In this document: piece by piece, positions 9,156-19,687 of the stretch
How the letters are laid out: every line of letters begins with the position of its first letter
How positions within the stretch are numbered: position 1 is the stretch's first letter
DNA from: Azolla caroliniana
Taxonomy: Eukaryota; Polypodiophyta
Reading direction: 5' to 3'
Length of the DNA stretch: 64,000 bases
Assembly: GCA_043228905.1 (NCBI GenBank)
Contig: JBHGNT010000001.1
Location: 18,104,001 to 18,168,000 of the forward strand
The notes under the pieces: model-generated
The model's input: only the letters and a program-made list of their open reading frames with translations
What the model was told of the DNA's origin: nothing
Database searches by the model: none
Position numbers and translations under genes: made by a program

Positions 9156-9986
9156 TGTCGTGCCTTTCGGCTCCGGATCGTTGCGTGAGTCGGGTGGGAA
9201 CCACAGAGGTCTTGGACTAGGAGAAAGAAGTTCGTGAGATAGAGATTAATTATGAGTAAATAGCAAAGAGAAAGATAAGAAACTCGTGAATCACACGAGT
9301 ATACTATATTAATTAGTACTTAGGGTGTTAAGAGAGAAGTAGATGTATAAATCGTGAATCCCACGAATAATTTTTGTATTGATTAATACTTAATCCAAAT
9401 AATCAACAACCCTTTACACATTTCTCTCCTCCTTATATAAGGGAGGAAGAGCTAAGCATGGCTTCATGCTTTTTTTTTACAAAAAGTGTTCATGTCCACT
9501 AAATGTGCATGTGATGCTTTTTTATTTCCTAAGTATAGGGCTCATGCACGCTAGATGTGCATGAGTTATTTTTAGTGTCTCGTGTTTTTCTTTTTCATAT
9601 ATTAAAAAAAATACACGATTTACCTTTTAATAAAGGTATGCATAAATAAAGGTCTTATACGTATTAAATCTATATTTAAAACACTTAAGATAAGTTAATG
9701 TAATGGTAAGGTTGGGGTTTGTCAACGTGAAGGTGCAGAGTTCGAATCACGCCCTGCGCAGTAGTGAGTATTTCCTTTCTTTTTACATTTATGTCTCTTT
9801 ATCCGGCTCTTCCTTGCCGGTATGCCGTTTTCTTCCTTGCCGGTATGCCGTTTTCCTCCTTGCCGGTATGCCGTTTTCCCTCCTTGCCGGTATGCCGTTT
9901 TCTTCCGGTTCTCACCGAGCACTCCATTCTCTATCCGGAGGGACAAAAATATAATTTCCACATAGTGTGCAACCTACACTACGACA
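9156..9986 (-). repeat. 5' LTR of element B
   Basis: This is an 831-bp copy that reads as identical to 2658-3488, including the 23-bp minisatellite and the tRNA-like module. Transcription would start in it and run towards lower coordinates. The flanking CCGT follows at 9987. Confidence 0.92.
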
Positions 9987-11556
9987 CCGTGTTCGCATTT
10001 ACCCTTGGAGCGTTCTACTCTGTACTTTGTCTTTTTCTCTTCACGAGATCCACAAGAAGATCATGGCACTCCTTCGCTATCCCGAGTAATTCCCGTAGCG
10101 AAAATTCTACCCGGCTATCGAGAATTCTCTCCTCAAACACCTTTTTCAAGTCCGTTTGCTATTCGATGTCTGAGGCGAGCTTGAATGCCGGAATTGTCTT
10201 TTCTTTTCCCTTCCCTCCGGAGTTCCAGCTTTCCGGTGTCTTCGATGGTCCGGTCGCATCATCCGTGTGTCGTCGTTTCTCGTCTACATACACTTCATGC
10301 AATTGGCATAGCGCATGTATGCTATTGTTATCTACGGGGCACTCCCATACCGTAGCTTCCCGAATACATTCCACGGCGCTTCGGATTTCATCATGGTCGA
10401 CTTTCTTGAAAATTTCTAGCACTTCTGGCCAAAAAGACGCCTTTGTTGCAGATGACTGCCCCACACGTATTCTCGCGGTTGTCGCATAATTGTTTTTCGC
10501 AGCGATCTCCTCCTTTAGGACCTTCTTCATGCCGCCTTTTTGAAAGTTCGGTCGGAGTGGTTTCTGAGAATCCATCGAATGAATCCGATTTCCCTCCTAG
10601 TAGATAAAATCCCTTCATAACGCCTCCTTGTGCTCGTCGCAATCTCTCCGATCATGTTCGGTGCTATCGCACCATATGCATCAACGGTCCATGAACTTGG
10701 AACTCCATCTCCTTCAACAATTGCTCCACCGTGGTTGCGTCGATTCCCTTCTCGGTTGTAGTCTCACGAGCCCACGATTGTTGGTCTTCCAAACCGGATC
10801 TTGGCTTCGGAATCGGTTCCGAAACCCTCTTTTTTTCGTTAGCAAGCCATTGCCCCCTCGGCTTCGGAATCGGTTCTGAAACCCTTTTTTCTTCGTTAGC
10901 AAGCCATTGCCCCCTCTTTGTATATCGTGCGACAATATGTCACACTTTATCCCATGTATCGGTGAGACCACTCTCGATAGTCGTGTCCTCCAGAACCACT
11001 CCGAGATCTTTCCGGTCCTGGACGTCCATGGCTCGTAGGAACATGATCACTTTGTCCGGTGCAAGGATAGCTTGATCTCTCGTGGACAACCTCCCGAACC
11101 GACTTTCGAATGCCGAAAACACATCGAGGACCTTCATCCCCTTATCTCGCGTTTCCACCCAATCTTCGAATCCTCTCCTCATTGCCTTGGAAGAGTCCTC
11201 CATGGCGAACGTGGTCTTTAGGGCTTCTTCAAATGCTTCCCATGTTAGATTCTATTGTCGTAACCCGTGGATACACCCTTGAAGCCCGTCTGTAGCCACC
11301 CGATTGAAGGATGTCATCTACAATCCTTCCAATATTCCACACCGTAGCATTTCCGCCTTGTAATCCCGCAAATATCGCGACACATATTTCCCGTTGAATT
11401 GCCCGTTCCGTTGCACGAGCCGCTTAACTGCCGCTGCAATCTCCGACATCGAGCGTTGTTCTTGTAGCATCCTCTCGAACATCACCATCATATTGTTAGC
11501 CCTCTGTTGATTTTCCATCTCCTTGCCACCCGGTTTCAGGTTGGGTTCACCACTTG
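9987..11556 (-). pseudogene. gag: gag and zinc-knuckle remains of element A
   Basis: The minus strand matches gag of element B throughout, for example FEDWVETRDKGMKVLDVFSAFESRFG and MDSQKPLRPNF. It is broken into short frames by stops and shifts. The CCHC knuckle CIWCDSTEHDRRDC is preserved near 10640-10680 and is preceded by TGA. Relative to B there is a 50-base deletion just before it and a local duplication of the IPKPR coding stretch (10800-10900). Three further stops occur in the following 150 bases. It is not functional. Confidence 0.88.
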
Positions 11557-12352
11557 TGTCGTGCTTTTCGGCTCCGGATCGTTGCGTGAGTCGGGTGGGA
11601 ACCACTGAGGTTTTGGACTAGGAGAAGAAGAATATGAGATAGTTTTTGTTACGAATAGATTGCAAGATGGAGATGTGAAACTTGTGAATCCCCCGAGTAT
11701 AATGTATTAATGGATACTTAGATTGTAAGAGAGAATTAGATGGTAAAATCGTGAATCCCACGAATATTTTGTATTAATCAATCCTTATAAAAAATCAACA
11801 ACCCCTATACATCTTTCTCTCTTCCTTATATAGTGTTGGAAGAGTCTAAGTTTATCACATGAAAGCATCATGCTTTTCCTAACTTTAGCTTTCTATCCCA
11901 TCTTTTCTTTTATCTTGAGTGTGTATGCATGAATAACTTTTTGTACCATGCATATCTAGAATATTTACATGGGATAAAGTTTAGCATAACTTTAAAATTC
12001 ATAATATGCTAGTATAGTGGCAATGCTTAAAAATTGCTAACATGGAGGTACAGGGTTCGAATCTTGCCCTATGGATGTAACAATCTTTTCTTCTATTTAC
12101 AAATTTGTCTCTTCATCCGGTGAGAGACTCTCACCGGCCTTCTTTGTCCGGCTCTTGCCAGTTCTTACCGGGTCTCCGTACCAGTTCCTCCTTGCCGATT
12201 CCATCCTTCATCCGGTTCTCACCGGTTTGTCCTTACCGATTCCATCCTTCATCCGTTTCTCACCGGTTCCTCCTTACTGGTTCCTCCTTGCCGGTTCCAT
12301 CCGAAGGGACAAAAATGCAATTTTCACATAGTGTGCAAATTACACTACGACA
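11557..12352 (-). repeat. 5' LTR of element A
   Basis: This 796-bp LTR runs from TGTCGTGCTTTTCGG to CTACGACA and is related to the B LTR but clearly diverged. It holds a tRNA-like GGTTCGAATCTTGCC at 12053-12067 and degenerate CCGG-rich repeats at 12170-12300. A TATA-like stretch lies on the minus strand near 11825-11835. The outer flank is CCGC (12353-12356), which belongs to element E. Confidence 0.85.
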
Positions 12353-13650
12353 CCGCTATTCTCTTCTGTTCGTCTCAATCCATTTTTTCAAGAGGTAATC
12401 CGGTGCTCAAGAACTGATGCATGTCTATAAGCCACTTGTCCTCCTCGGCAACTGTTGAGTCGGTTGTCGGTTCTGTTGTTACCCTGAATAACTCGGTATC
12501 AGGGAACTCACCTCATACTCCGTCTCCTACTTCGCCGGATTCTAGCCGGCTCAAGTAATCGGCTACTACATACTGCGCTCCGGGTCAGTGGTAGATGTCG
12601 AACTCAAATTCCTTTAATAGTAGTGTCCATCTTGCTATTTTCCCGGTTAGCGGCCTTCCAGAGCTTCCGGCTTGCATAGTACACCGGCTGATACCACTTC
12701 GGTTCGGTGAGTTGCTTAAGGACATTGCCAGTTGCTACGTCCAATGCGTCCACAAACACATTGAAACTCTTCGTCCAGTCAAGAGGTTGCACCATCGGGG
12801 CTTGTGACAGCATTACCTTTAATGCTTGATAGGACTTTTCCTCCGGCTCCGCCCATTGAAAGGGCTATCGGTGCACTGTTGCATGTAGTGGTGTCACGAA
12901 GTCAGCCAAATATCGTAACATTCGGCTATGCCACCGTATTTGTCCTAAAAACCGGCTCAGGGCATTTGCGTTATTTGGTGTGGGTGACACCAGGATTGCC
13001 CTCACCTTATCTGGGTCCACCACAATTCCCTCCTTACTTACAATGTGTCCTAATAGGTTGCCACTGGTTACTCCGAACACGCACTTTGTTGGATTTAGGC
13101 TCAGTCGGTATTCCCAACATTTCTCCAAGCATAACTGGAGGTGATCCAAATGTTCGTCCTGTTGACTGTACATCGCAAAATCATCTAAAAAGACCTGCAT
13201 GAATGTTGGGATGTACTCTCCGAATATTTCCATGATGATTCGTTGAAAAGTTTCTGGTGTTGTTTTTAGCCTGAACATCATTACCACTGCCACAAACACC
13301 CCCCCATTCGGTGACAAAAGCCGTTTTCTCTTGGTCTTCCATGTGCATTCGAATCTGGTTGTAACCGCTAAATCCGTCTAAAAAACTATATACTTCATGC
13401 CTAGCCACCGCATCCAACACGTTGTCCGTGAACGGTAGTGGGAACGCATTCGGTATTGTGGCCGCATTCAGCTTCCAGTAGTCCATGCATACCCAAATCT
13501 TACCATTTTTCTTAGGTACTACTACAATTGAGCTCAACCATGTTGCTTGCTTTACCAGCCATATGAACCCGACTCTCAATAGCTTGTCGATTTCTTCCTT
13601 GACCTTCACCGCATAATTGGGATTCATTCGGTAACGGCATTGTGCCACCG
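12353..13650 (-). pseudogene. pol: RT and RNase H remains of element E
   Basis: The minus strand encodes a Ty3-type RT in three overlapping pieces. The YRMNPNYAVKVKEEIDKLL start is at 13640-13580, SFLDGFSGYNQIR follows, and the FLDD box (MQVFLDDFAMYS) is near 13180. The RNase H start (FNVFVDALDVATGNVL) is near 12750. Frameshifts and stops separate the pieces, and the order is normal for RT-RNase H. Relatives with the TEWG motif are the Tat/Athila-like branch of plant Ty3. A's LTR truncates it at 12352. Confidence 0.85.
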
Positions 13651-14590
13651 GTTTGGCGTCCGTGCTAAGGTGGATCTAATGCTAATAAAGTTGGGGATCC
13701 AATCCTCGCATATCCTTTTAGGACCAGGCGAACACTTCTCGGAAAGTTGTGAGTAATTCGACCCATCGCCTTCTTTTCGTCTTGTGGCATTTCTTTGGCT
13801 ACATTCACCGGTCTGGGTGTGTCGTCGGTACCAAGGTCCACTTCCTCGAGCTGGGATGCTTTTACTCTTTGGGATATAGTCATTTCCCTTTCCGATGATT
13901 CTTGTGCTTGTCGTAGTTCCCGGATCGCTTCTTGATCTGGTTCGTCCGATTCCTTTCCAAGGTTTGTCACTTAATGGCACCTCAAATAATGGCACAATCA
14001 TTGGGTGCTCTTCCAAGTAATGGTCGACTTCTTCGTCAGCTAACCCGTCCAACATGTTGATGCTCTCCGCATATAGGGGGGTTACTTCCTTACTGGTTCC
14101 TACTCGTGGTTGTGTCAATACGCGTACTTTGGTCTTTCCTCGTCGAAAGGTGATTACATTCTTTTGCCAGTTTTGTTTTATGTGCACCGTCCGCAACCAT
14201 GGTCTTCCTAGCAACAGGGGATAGGCCCCTTGCACATTAAGCGTATCCTCTGATTGTGATGTCCAAGTCCTGGATGAGTCCGGTTGGTCGAACCGAACTT
14301 GTATCCGCCATTCTTAGCCAGAATGGACACAGTTCCCAATCTCAGATTCCCAAGGGGTCACATGTCCCTTTGCTAATGACATTCACCCCTGAACCACCGT
14401 CAATAATGGTTCCGGTGATCTCTTTGCCTTTAACAATCACTGTGATGGTTGGGCTGCTTGTGTCCACCACTGCCAGTCCTTTCTCCGAATTGGAGAAGAA
14501 TGTCGTTGTTGGCTCTTGATTTGGTGCGGTGAACGTTGTTTTGAGCCCTTCAGTGTACCGGGGGACTAATTGTAGCAGGCGCCCCAATGG
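13651..14590 (-). pseudogene. Protease and linker remains of element E
   Basis: The active site reads GTIIDGGSGVNVIS near 14370-14400, a DGG variant of the retropepsin triad. It is followed after a frame change by QGAYPLLLGRPWLR at 14235-14190. The stretch to 13651 would be the linker before RT and is rich in charged residues. Stops and shifts make it inactive. Confidence 0.8.
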
Positions 14591-15063
14591 TAAAACGATT
14601 TGGCATTCTTGTAATGCGTGCCAAGTTGGGTCCTTGTCGGTACTCTTTACGGGCTCCTTCGGTTGTAAGTTTTGCTCCTATATCTCGGCCACATTACGTT
14701 CATTGGCTTTCTGGATCCATTTGGCGGCTTGCTTCCGGATATGCTCCTCAGTTTCCCACTCAGCCACTTTTCCTTTGGAACGGGTAGTGACTTGCTGGAC
14801 GTCACTAACTTCAGCGGTGACCATGTTTACCGCCGATTGTTTTTCATTAGCCTTGACCAGACATTGGTTAATATCTATAATGCCCATCCTTCCGGCAATA
14901 ATAGCAATATGCCTTTCAGTTGCTGCATGACTCCCTCTTGTCCATGTTCCCATTCGGTGCATCGGAGGTTATCCCGCAGTTATCCTCCGTTTGTCGTTGC
15001 TTCAGTTGTGTCACAACATTGTTTGTGCTTCTTGGATTGTACTCTCTGGCTACTTCTCGACGT
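14591..15063 (-). pseudogene. gag-protease link of element E
   Basis: The minus strand holds an open piece (14962-14678) rich in Lys, Glu and Gln, such as EHIRKQAAKWIQKANERN, probably a coiled helical segment. It lies between gag and protease in the expected order. It ends at the left border of element D, and the rest of gag resumes at 25966. No named domain was recognised. Confidence 0.6.
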
Positions 15064-16180
15064 TGTTGCGAAAATCCGCGCTTGCATGTCGGATCACGGC
15101 GGGACCACTAGGGTCATGGACTAGGAGGGGAGGAGTTGCCGGGGACCGGAATCTTCCAAAGCTTACCGCGTTGTCGGCCGGTTCAATCCCGGATACTCTC
15201 CGGACACGACCGGTAACCACACGGGAAGCGAGAGAGCGCAACCTCGTCATTGCCACTCCTTTTGCCCGTATGTACAAGGAGCCCAAAAGAGGCACAAGAC
15301 ACGGACCGGTTAATTGCGCCCGCGCACACGCACACACACATATCCACACCCGGTTACGACCAACACCTTTACACCGGCAATCACGTACGCACCCTCTCTC
15401 GTATCCTATGCTACCCTGAAACACACACACACACACATACACACACGATGCTTGTCGCGATGCCAGTTCCACATAGAGCGGAAGAGGGAGCCTGCATCCC
15501 AGGGCCGGTGAAGGACCTCCTAGGCTCGTTCGTGCGATGGGACCTTCGTGCAGGGCACGCCTCCTCCTGAACGACCACCTCCTATGCCAAGCCGCTTCAG
15601 GGAGCGCACGAGCTCGCTGAACCAAGTTGGGTCTTGCGTGCCAAGGAGGGAAGACAACCAACGAACCACCTAGCATGCGGGCTCTTCACATGAGACAGAA
15701 GCCAACACCCACACACACAGACATACCGGACTGTGGAGTATTGAGAGCCAACGAGCAGGAACTCAGGGAAAGCACAGACAGTCTGCAAGCTGCCTGCCAC
15801 AACCGAACACACCACCTATGCACGTACACAAAAGACACTGAAACCCTAACAGAGAATAGAGAAAGACGTTATACACAGAAGTTCATTAACAGTAAATGAA
15901 ACCTCAAAACGAAGAACAAAATTATTTGGGACCCAACGGGTGGGAACCCTTGTACAAGAAGCGTGCCCTCTCTTTTATAGGACAAGGTGAGGGTCGCGTG
16001 ACTATGTGGGATAAATCCCGTGATACATGGGATCGTCCATCCCGACTTTATTGCCGCTCGGCATCATAAAGGCACCCCCATTTCCCTATACAAGTTTTAC
16101 AAGAGTGGTGCACATGGCCCACCATGCTGATTTCTCCGATATTCCCCGGTTTCTCACTATGGCCCAGAATCTTCACGACA
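15064..16180 (-). repeat. 3' LTR of element D
   Basis: This 1117-bp LTR runs from TGTTGCGAAAATCC to CTTCACGACA. A TATA box, TATAAAAGAGAGGG, lies on the minus strand near 15970-15985. CA-rich microsatellites lie at 15328-15350 and 15420-15445. U5 has the group motif GGGACCACTAGGGTCATGGACTAGG. Open frames across it are by-products of the CA runs. Confidence 0.85.
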
Positions 16181-16215
16181 TTCGCCCCTACCAAACCGCA
16201 CGTCCTCCGGTATGT
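16181..16215 (-). promoter_or_regulatory. Polypurine-tract side of element D interior
   Basis: The plus strand TTCGCCCCTACCAAACCGCACGTCCTCCGGTATGT matches 3489-3523 of element B with few differences. It includes the polypurine tract next to the 3' LTR. In B these bases encode the end of pol, so D has kept this block without the rest of the gene. Confidence 0.8.
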
Positions 16216-17964
16216 TGTCGTGATGTGGCGTGCTCGAGAGTGGGAAAAACCAGCGAAAGGAGGGTCAAAATGTGCATGTGCAATGTGTGTGCACACAAAG
16301 GCAATAAATTGTGCATATGCAAAATAAAAAAGAAAAGAAAGGGTGGAAAGGAGGTATAGAAGCTCGTGCAAAAGTAAGAGAGAGGAGAGATAAAAGGTAG
16401 AGTTGAGACTGACTATAAATTTATAGAGATAGAATTAGTGGGTTAGTAGATAGTCACATTGACTACTACCTATAGGTGCAAGGTTCAAATCTAGTCTTAC
16501 AGTGCGGCGTGATTTAAGGAATTTTATTCCTTTTTCATTGAAGACAAAATTGGCGACCCCCTTTCCTTTTTTTCCTATAAAAGGAGGTCGAGGGGGGCTC
16601 ATTCGGGAGGACGTTTTGGGAGGAGGAGACTATCGCCAATTTTCCTTCGAAGCTCTTCATCTTCTTATTCACCACTTCTCTTCATCTCATACCCCTTCAT
16701 CCCCCCCATTGCCACATGCTCATCTTCTTCACGTCGGCACTCGAAGTGCTTGTGAACCCAAGCTTCGTTGGTTTGACGTTGCTCCACCCTGTTCGTCGTT
16801 GCGAGCCCATGTGCTCGCCGTTCGGGAGGTCGTGGTTCGTTGGGATTGGCATTTTGATGGTGCTCGTGTGTTCATCTTCGCCGTGTTCAGATTTGCTTTT
16901 GTCTCTAAGGGCTTTTAATATTTATGTTTTCACCGAGCCTGTGGTTAACTATAAGTTGCCATTGTAAACAAAACCCTATTTTATAAAGGGTCCTCTTGCA
17001 TTGGAATCGAACACGTATTTATCTCTTTGGTCGATATCATTCGTGTTTCTTTCTCTCCTTCTTTCTTTATTCGTATCTTCCTTATACGTTTGGCCGTCTT
17101 GTGACGAGGAACTGTTTCGGGCGTGCCCATGCACCTCTCCTCTTCATAAAGATGTACGAGCATTTGTGCGTGTGTTTGTGTCTTACGTGTACATTCGGCC
17201 GTCTTGTGATGAGGGGACCGTTCGGGCTTGCCCATGCACCTCTCCTCATAAAGGCGTACGAGCATTTGTGCATGTGTTTATGTCTTCCGTGTACGTTCGG
17301 TCGTCTTCTAACGAGGAGACCGTTCAGGCTTGCCCACGCTCCTCTCCTCCTCATAAAGGCGTACGAGCATTTGTGTGTATGTTTGTGTCTTCCTTGTAAG
17401 TTCGGCCATCTTGTGACGAGGGAGCGTTTTGGGCGTCCCCATGCACCTCTCCTCCTCATAAAGACGTACGACCATTTGTGTGTTTGTGTGTGTCTTCCTT
17501 GTACATTCAGCCATCTTCTGATGAGGGACCATTTCGGGCTTGCCCATGCACCTCTCCTCCAGATAAAGGTGTACGTGCATTTGGTGCGTGTGTATATGTC
17601 TTCCTTGTACGTTCGGTCATCTCGTGACAAGGGAGCATTCAGGGTTGCCCATGTACCACTCCTCATAAAGACGTACGGATATTCGTGTTTGTGTTATCGT
17701 CCCCTTGTGCGTTCATGTTGCATGCTCATCTTGCTTGTACCCGTTTGGTCACTTGGCTCGTGCCGTGATTTCGAAAGGTCGATGAGTCGTGATGAACGAG
17801 AGCCACCGTCCTCACAAAACAAAGGGCCACGAGACCTTGCTCAGGAAGGGGTCTGGAAGTAGTATTGTCGTAAAGCTAACCTCGGGTCTTCTCTATCCCT
17901 TGAGTACTCCCTAGTCCAAGACCCCCGTGGTCCCGCCCAACTAACACACGTGCGCGAAACTTCA
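16216..17964 (+). mobile_element. LTR J, first copy, 3' end deleted
   Basis: It starts TGTCGTGATGTGG, 36 bases inside element D. It holds a TATA box CCTATAAAAGGAGG near 16575 and a tRNA-like CAAGGTTCAAATC near 16480, so it reads in plus orientation. The group U5 motif CCTAGTCCAAGACCCCCGTGG lies near 17915. The last bases of the LTR and 463 bp of flanking sequence are missing compared with the second copy (20928-21390). Flanks of the undeleted ends are ATGT and ACAT, which could both derive from ACGT. No coding region or second LTR was found, so it is taken as a solo LTR. Confidence 0.7.
17088..17690 (+). repeat. 105-bp tandem array in J, first copy
   Basis: Six units start near 17088, 17190, 17292, 17398, 17503 and 17608, with lengths of 102 or 105 bp. 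Each carries CGTTCGGCCGTCTTGTGACGAGG, GCCCATGCACCTCTCCTCC and AAAGGCGTACGAGCATTTGTG. All lengths are multiples of three, so frames stay open through it on both strands. It is in the transcribed part of the LTR, downstream of the TATA box. No protein family was recognised. Confidence 0.9.
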
Positions 17965-18662
17965 CTCCTGTTTCGGAACCTCCGTGTGCCGGGCATCCCA
18001 TTCTCGTGTTCGGCTCCGCCCGTGCTAAATTCCGGCTACTTCCCATGCACGCATCATCGGCCTCGCCCGACTAGATCATGCATCGCCGCTTCTCCACGTA
18101 CCAGTGTCCTCCACGTCCAAGGAACACCCGGTAGTAGCCTGCTTGGCCACTTTTGTCTTGCGCTGTTGCCACCGGTTTGGAGTCTTCCACTTGTCGTCAT
18201 CCCCTCGTCCCCACTAGCTTGTTATCTCGGGTTTGGCCCGCCGCGCCCGTCGTTACCACTCCGACTGAGCTGCCGAGATCTCCGAAGTGGGTGTGGAGGA
18301 TCCTCCTTTAGCCCGTTGTTTCGTTTCTGGTCTCCAAACCGTGCAGTCCGTTGCACGCCCGTGCTCTCGTTCCCAGCACCGTCGTGTGCCGTCTTCCTTC
18401 ATCCTTGTTCAACACCGTCTATGCTGAACACCATCTCGTACTCGTGCTTTGCTTTGGCCCTCGATGGCCCTACGCACGTCTCCCTTTCTGCTTTCGGGCG
18501 TGCCCCTTTCCGGCTTAGCAAAAACCGCTCTTTGACCGGGAGTCCTTGGTAGTTTACCTGAAGATCACCCTTGTCGCGTCCCGGCCCGCATGGCCTCCTT
18601 CGTTCACGTAACACCACAGTTAGTCGGTGCCATTGTTGTTGCCGCCTTCGTCCCCTCGCCGC
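17965..18662. other. Interior sequence of D, first copy
   Basis: This non-coding, GC-rich sequence is nearly the same as 21391-22086. It includes a GTGGAGGATCCTCCTTTAGCCC motif near 18290 that recurs across the D interior. No frame shows similarity to gag or pol. It ends at LTR C3. Confidence 0.6.
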
Positions 18663-19687
18663 TGTCATGTGAATCTTCTCACACTATGTAAAAAATAAAT
18701 AATAAAATAAGTACTTTATATTAGCTTAATGGCATGTTATTGAAACATGGATGTTTGAGAAGATAGGGAAAACAGAACTATGATTTATCCCACATAGATA
18801 GGAAACTTAGGGCTCTAGCTATATAATCACTTTGAGACCCCTCATTTTCATTTGTGCTAAGAGCACTTTGGCCACTTTGTCTTGATGGATGATGGTGGCC
18901 AAGTTCCCAAAAACCGAAACCGATCGGTAAGCAAAACCAGAAACCGGTCGGTAAGCAAAATCGGAAACAGGTTAGTAAACAAATCGGAACCGGCGGCAGC
19001 AATCGGCGATCGGATGAAACCGACGACTGGACGAGGCTGGACACAAACCGAATGGATAACAAGATCATGGGGTTAATTAAAGTAAAGTAAAGGGAACTAA
19101 AGTAAAGGCCATGTGAACGCATCCAAAAAGTTGGAAAGCATGCAAAGAAAAGGCAGAAAGAGATGCAACTAAAAGTGGGCATGCAAAGTAACATTGAAGG
19201 CTATGATCAATGGAGAACTCCATATAAAATTCCATTTTTTTCCTACAGTCATCCTCTCTCCATATTATTTTATTTTTCCTTCTTAGCTTCCTTATCTCAC
19301 GGAGCCATAACACTCATAAACCCTAATTTTCCTTACAAAAGCGATATCTCTCCTATAACCTAATCCTAATTTTCCTTACGGAAGCCATAAACCCTAAATT
19401 TCCTTACGGAAGTCATAAACCCTAATTTTCCTTACGGAAGCCATATCTCTCATAAACCCTAATTTCCTTACAGAAGACAAAAACCCTAATTTTCCCTACG
19501 GAAGCCATATCTCTCCAAACCCCTAACTTTTCTTTTCTATTAATCTCAGTAAACTTAAAACTTATGAATCCCAATCTTGGGACATATTGTAATATCTTTT
19601 CCTTTTATAATGAAAATTATTAAATTTTCTCGTTTCTATTAATTGTAAAAAAACGTATAAATGCATGAATATGATATCCTCTGGTCA
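18663..19687 (+). mobile_element. Solo LTR of family C (copy C3), 3' end lost
   Basis: It starts TGTCATGTGAATCTTC after the flank CCGC (18659-18662). It has about three CCGG-rich minisatellite units (18918-18995), a TATA-like CCATATAAAATTCC near 19220 and the ACGGAAGCCATA repeats at 19300-19515. It breaks off within CCTCTGGTCAGAGG, where the second unit of the segmental duplication begins, so the last 55-70 bases are missing. Confidence 0.8.

Larger units (their letters stand above)
2658..9986 (-). mobile_element. Ty3/gypsy element B, young and nearly intact
   Basis: The element is complete, with two 831-bp LTRs (2658-3488, 9156-9986) that read as identical base for base. It is flanked by the 4-bp duplication CCGT (2654-2657 and 9987-9990). 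The coding order on the minus strand is gag, zinc knuckle and protease, then RT, RNase H and integrase. It sits inside the gag/protease region of element A, a degenerate copy of the same family. The long open pol frame and identical LTRs point to a very recent insertion. The only blemishes are one in-frame TGA between gag and the zinc knuckle and a frame change before RT, both of which could be recoding sites. Confidence 0.93.
1..12352 (-). mobile_element. Ty3/gypsy element A, old, nested host of C1 and B
   Basis: The element is read on the minus strand. Its 5' LTR is at 11557-12352, gag lies at 9987-11556, protease at 2149-2653 and the start of pol at 1-865; the rest runs off the left edge. 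The parts align with element B at the same order and orientation, so A and B are one family. A is interrupted by solo LTR C1 at 866-2148 and by the whole of element B at 2658-9986. All its frames carry stops or shifts, several of them CGA to TGA changes, so it is an inactive copy. The right flank beginning CCGC falls in the pol of element E, which places A inside E. Confidence 0.85.
16826..19687 (+). repeat. 2.86-kb tandem segmental duplication inside D (first unit)
   Basis: The stretch holds the 3' part of J, a piece of D interior and LTR C3, and recurs in the same order from 19688 to about 23103. The joint at 19688 fuses C LTR sequence (CCTCTGGTCAGAGG) to the middle of J (GAGGTCGTGGTTC), sharing about six bases. 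The second unit keeps 463 bp that the first has lost and has one more 105-bp repeat. Confidence 0.8.

Noticed and set aside
15250-15570. Frames rich in Thr-His across CA microsatellites in the D LTR
   Set aside because: They are translations of CA runs, and the same region in the other D LTR is not kept in frame.
16996-17862. Long open frame of 288 codons over the 105-bp array, and similar frames at 19889-20590 and on the minus strand
   Set aside because: Several phases are open at once because the unit length is a multiple of three. No phase has a recognised domain, and the array lies inside an LTR.
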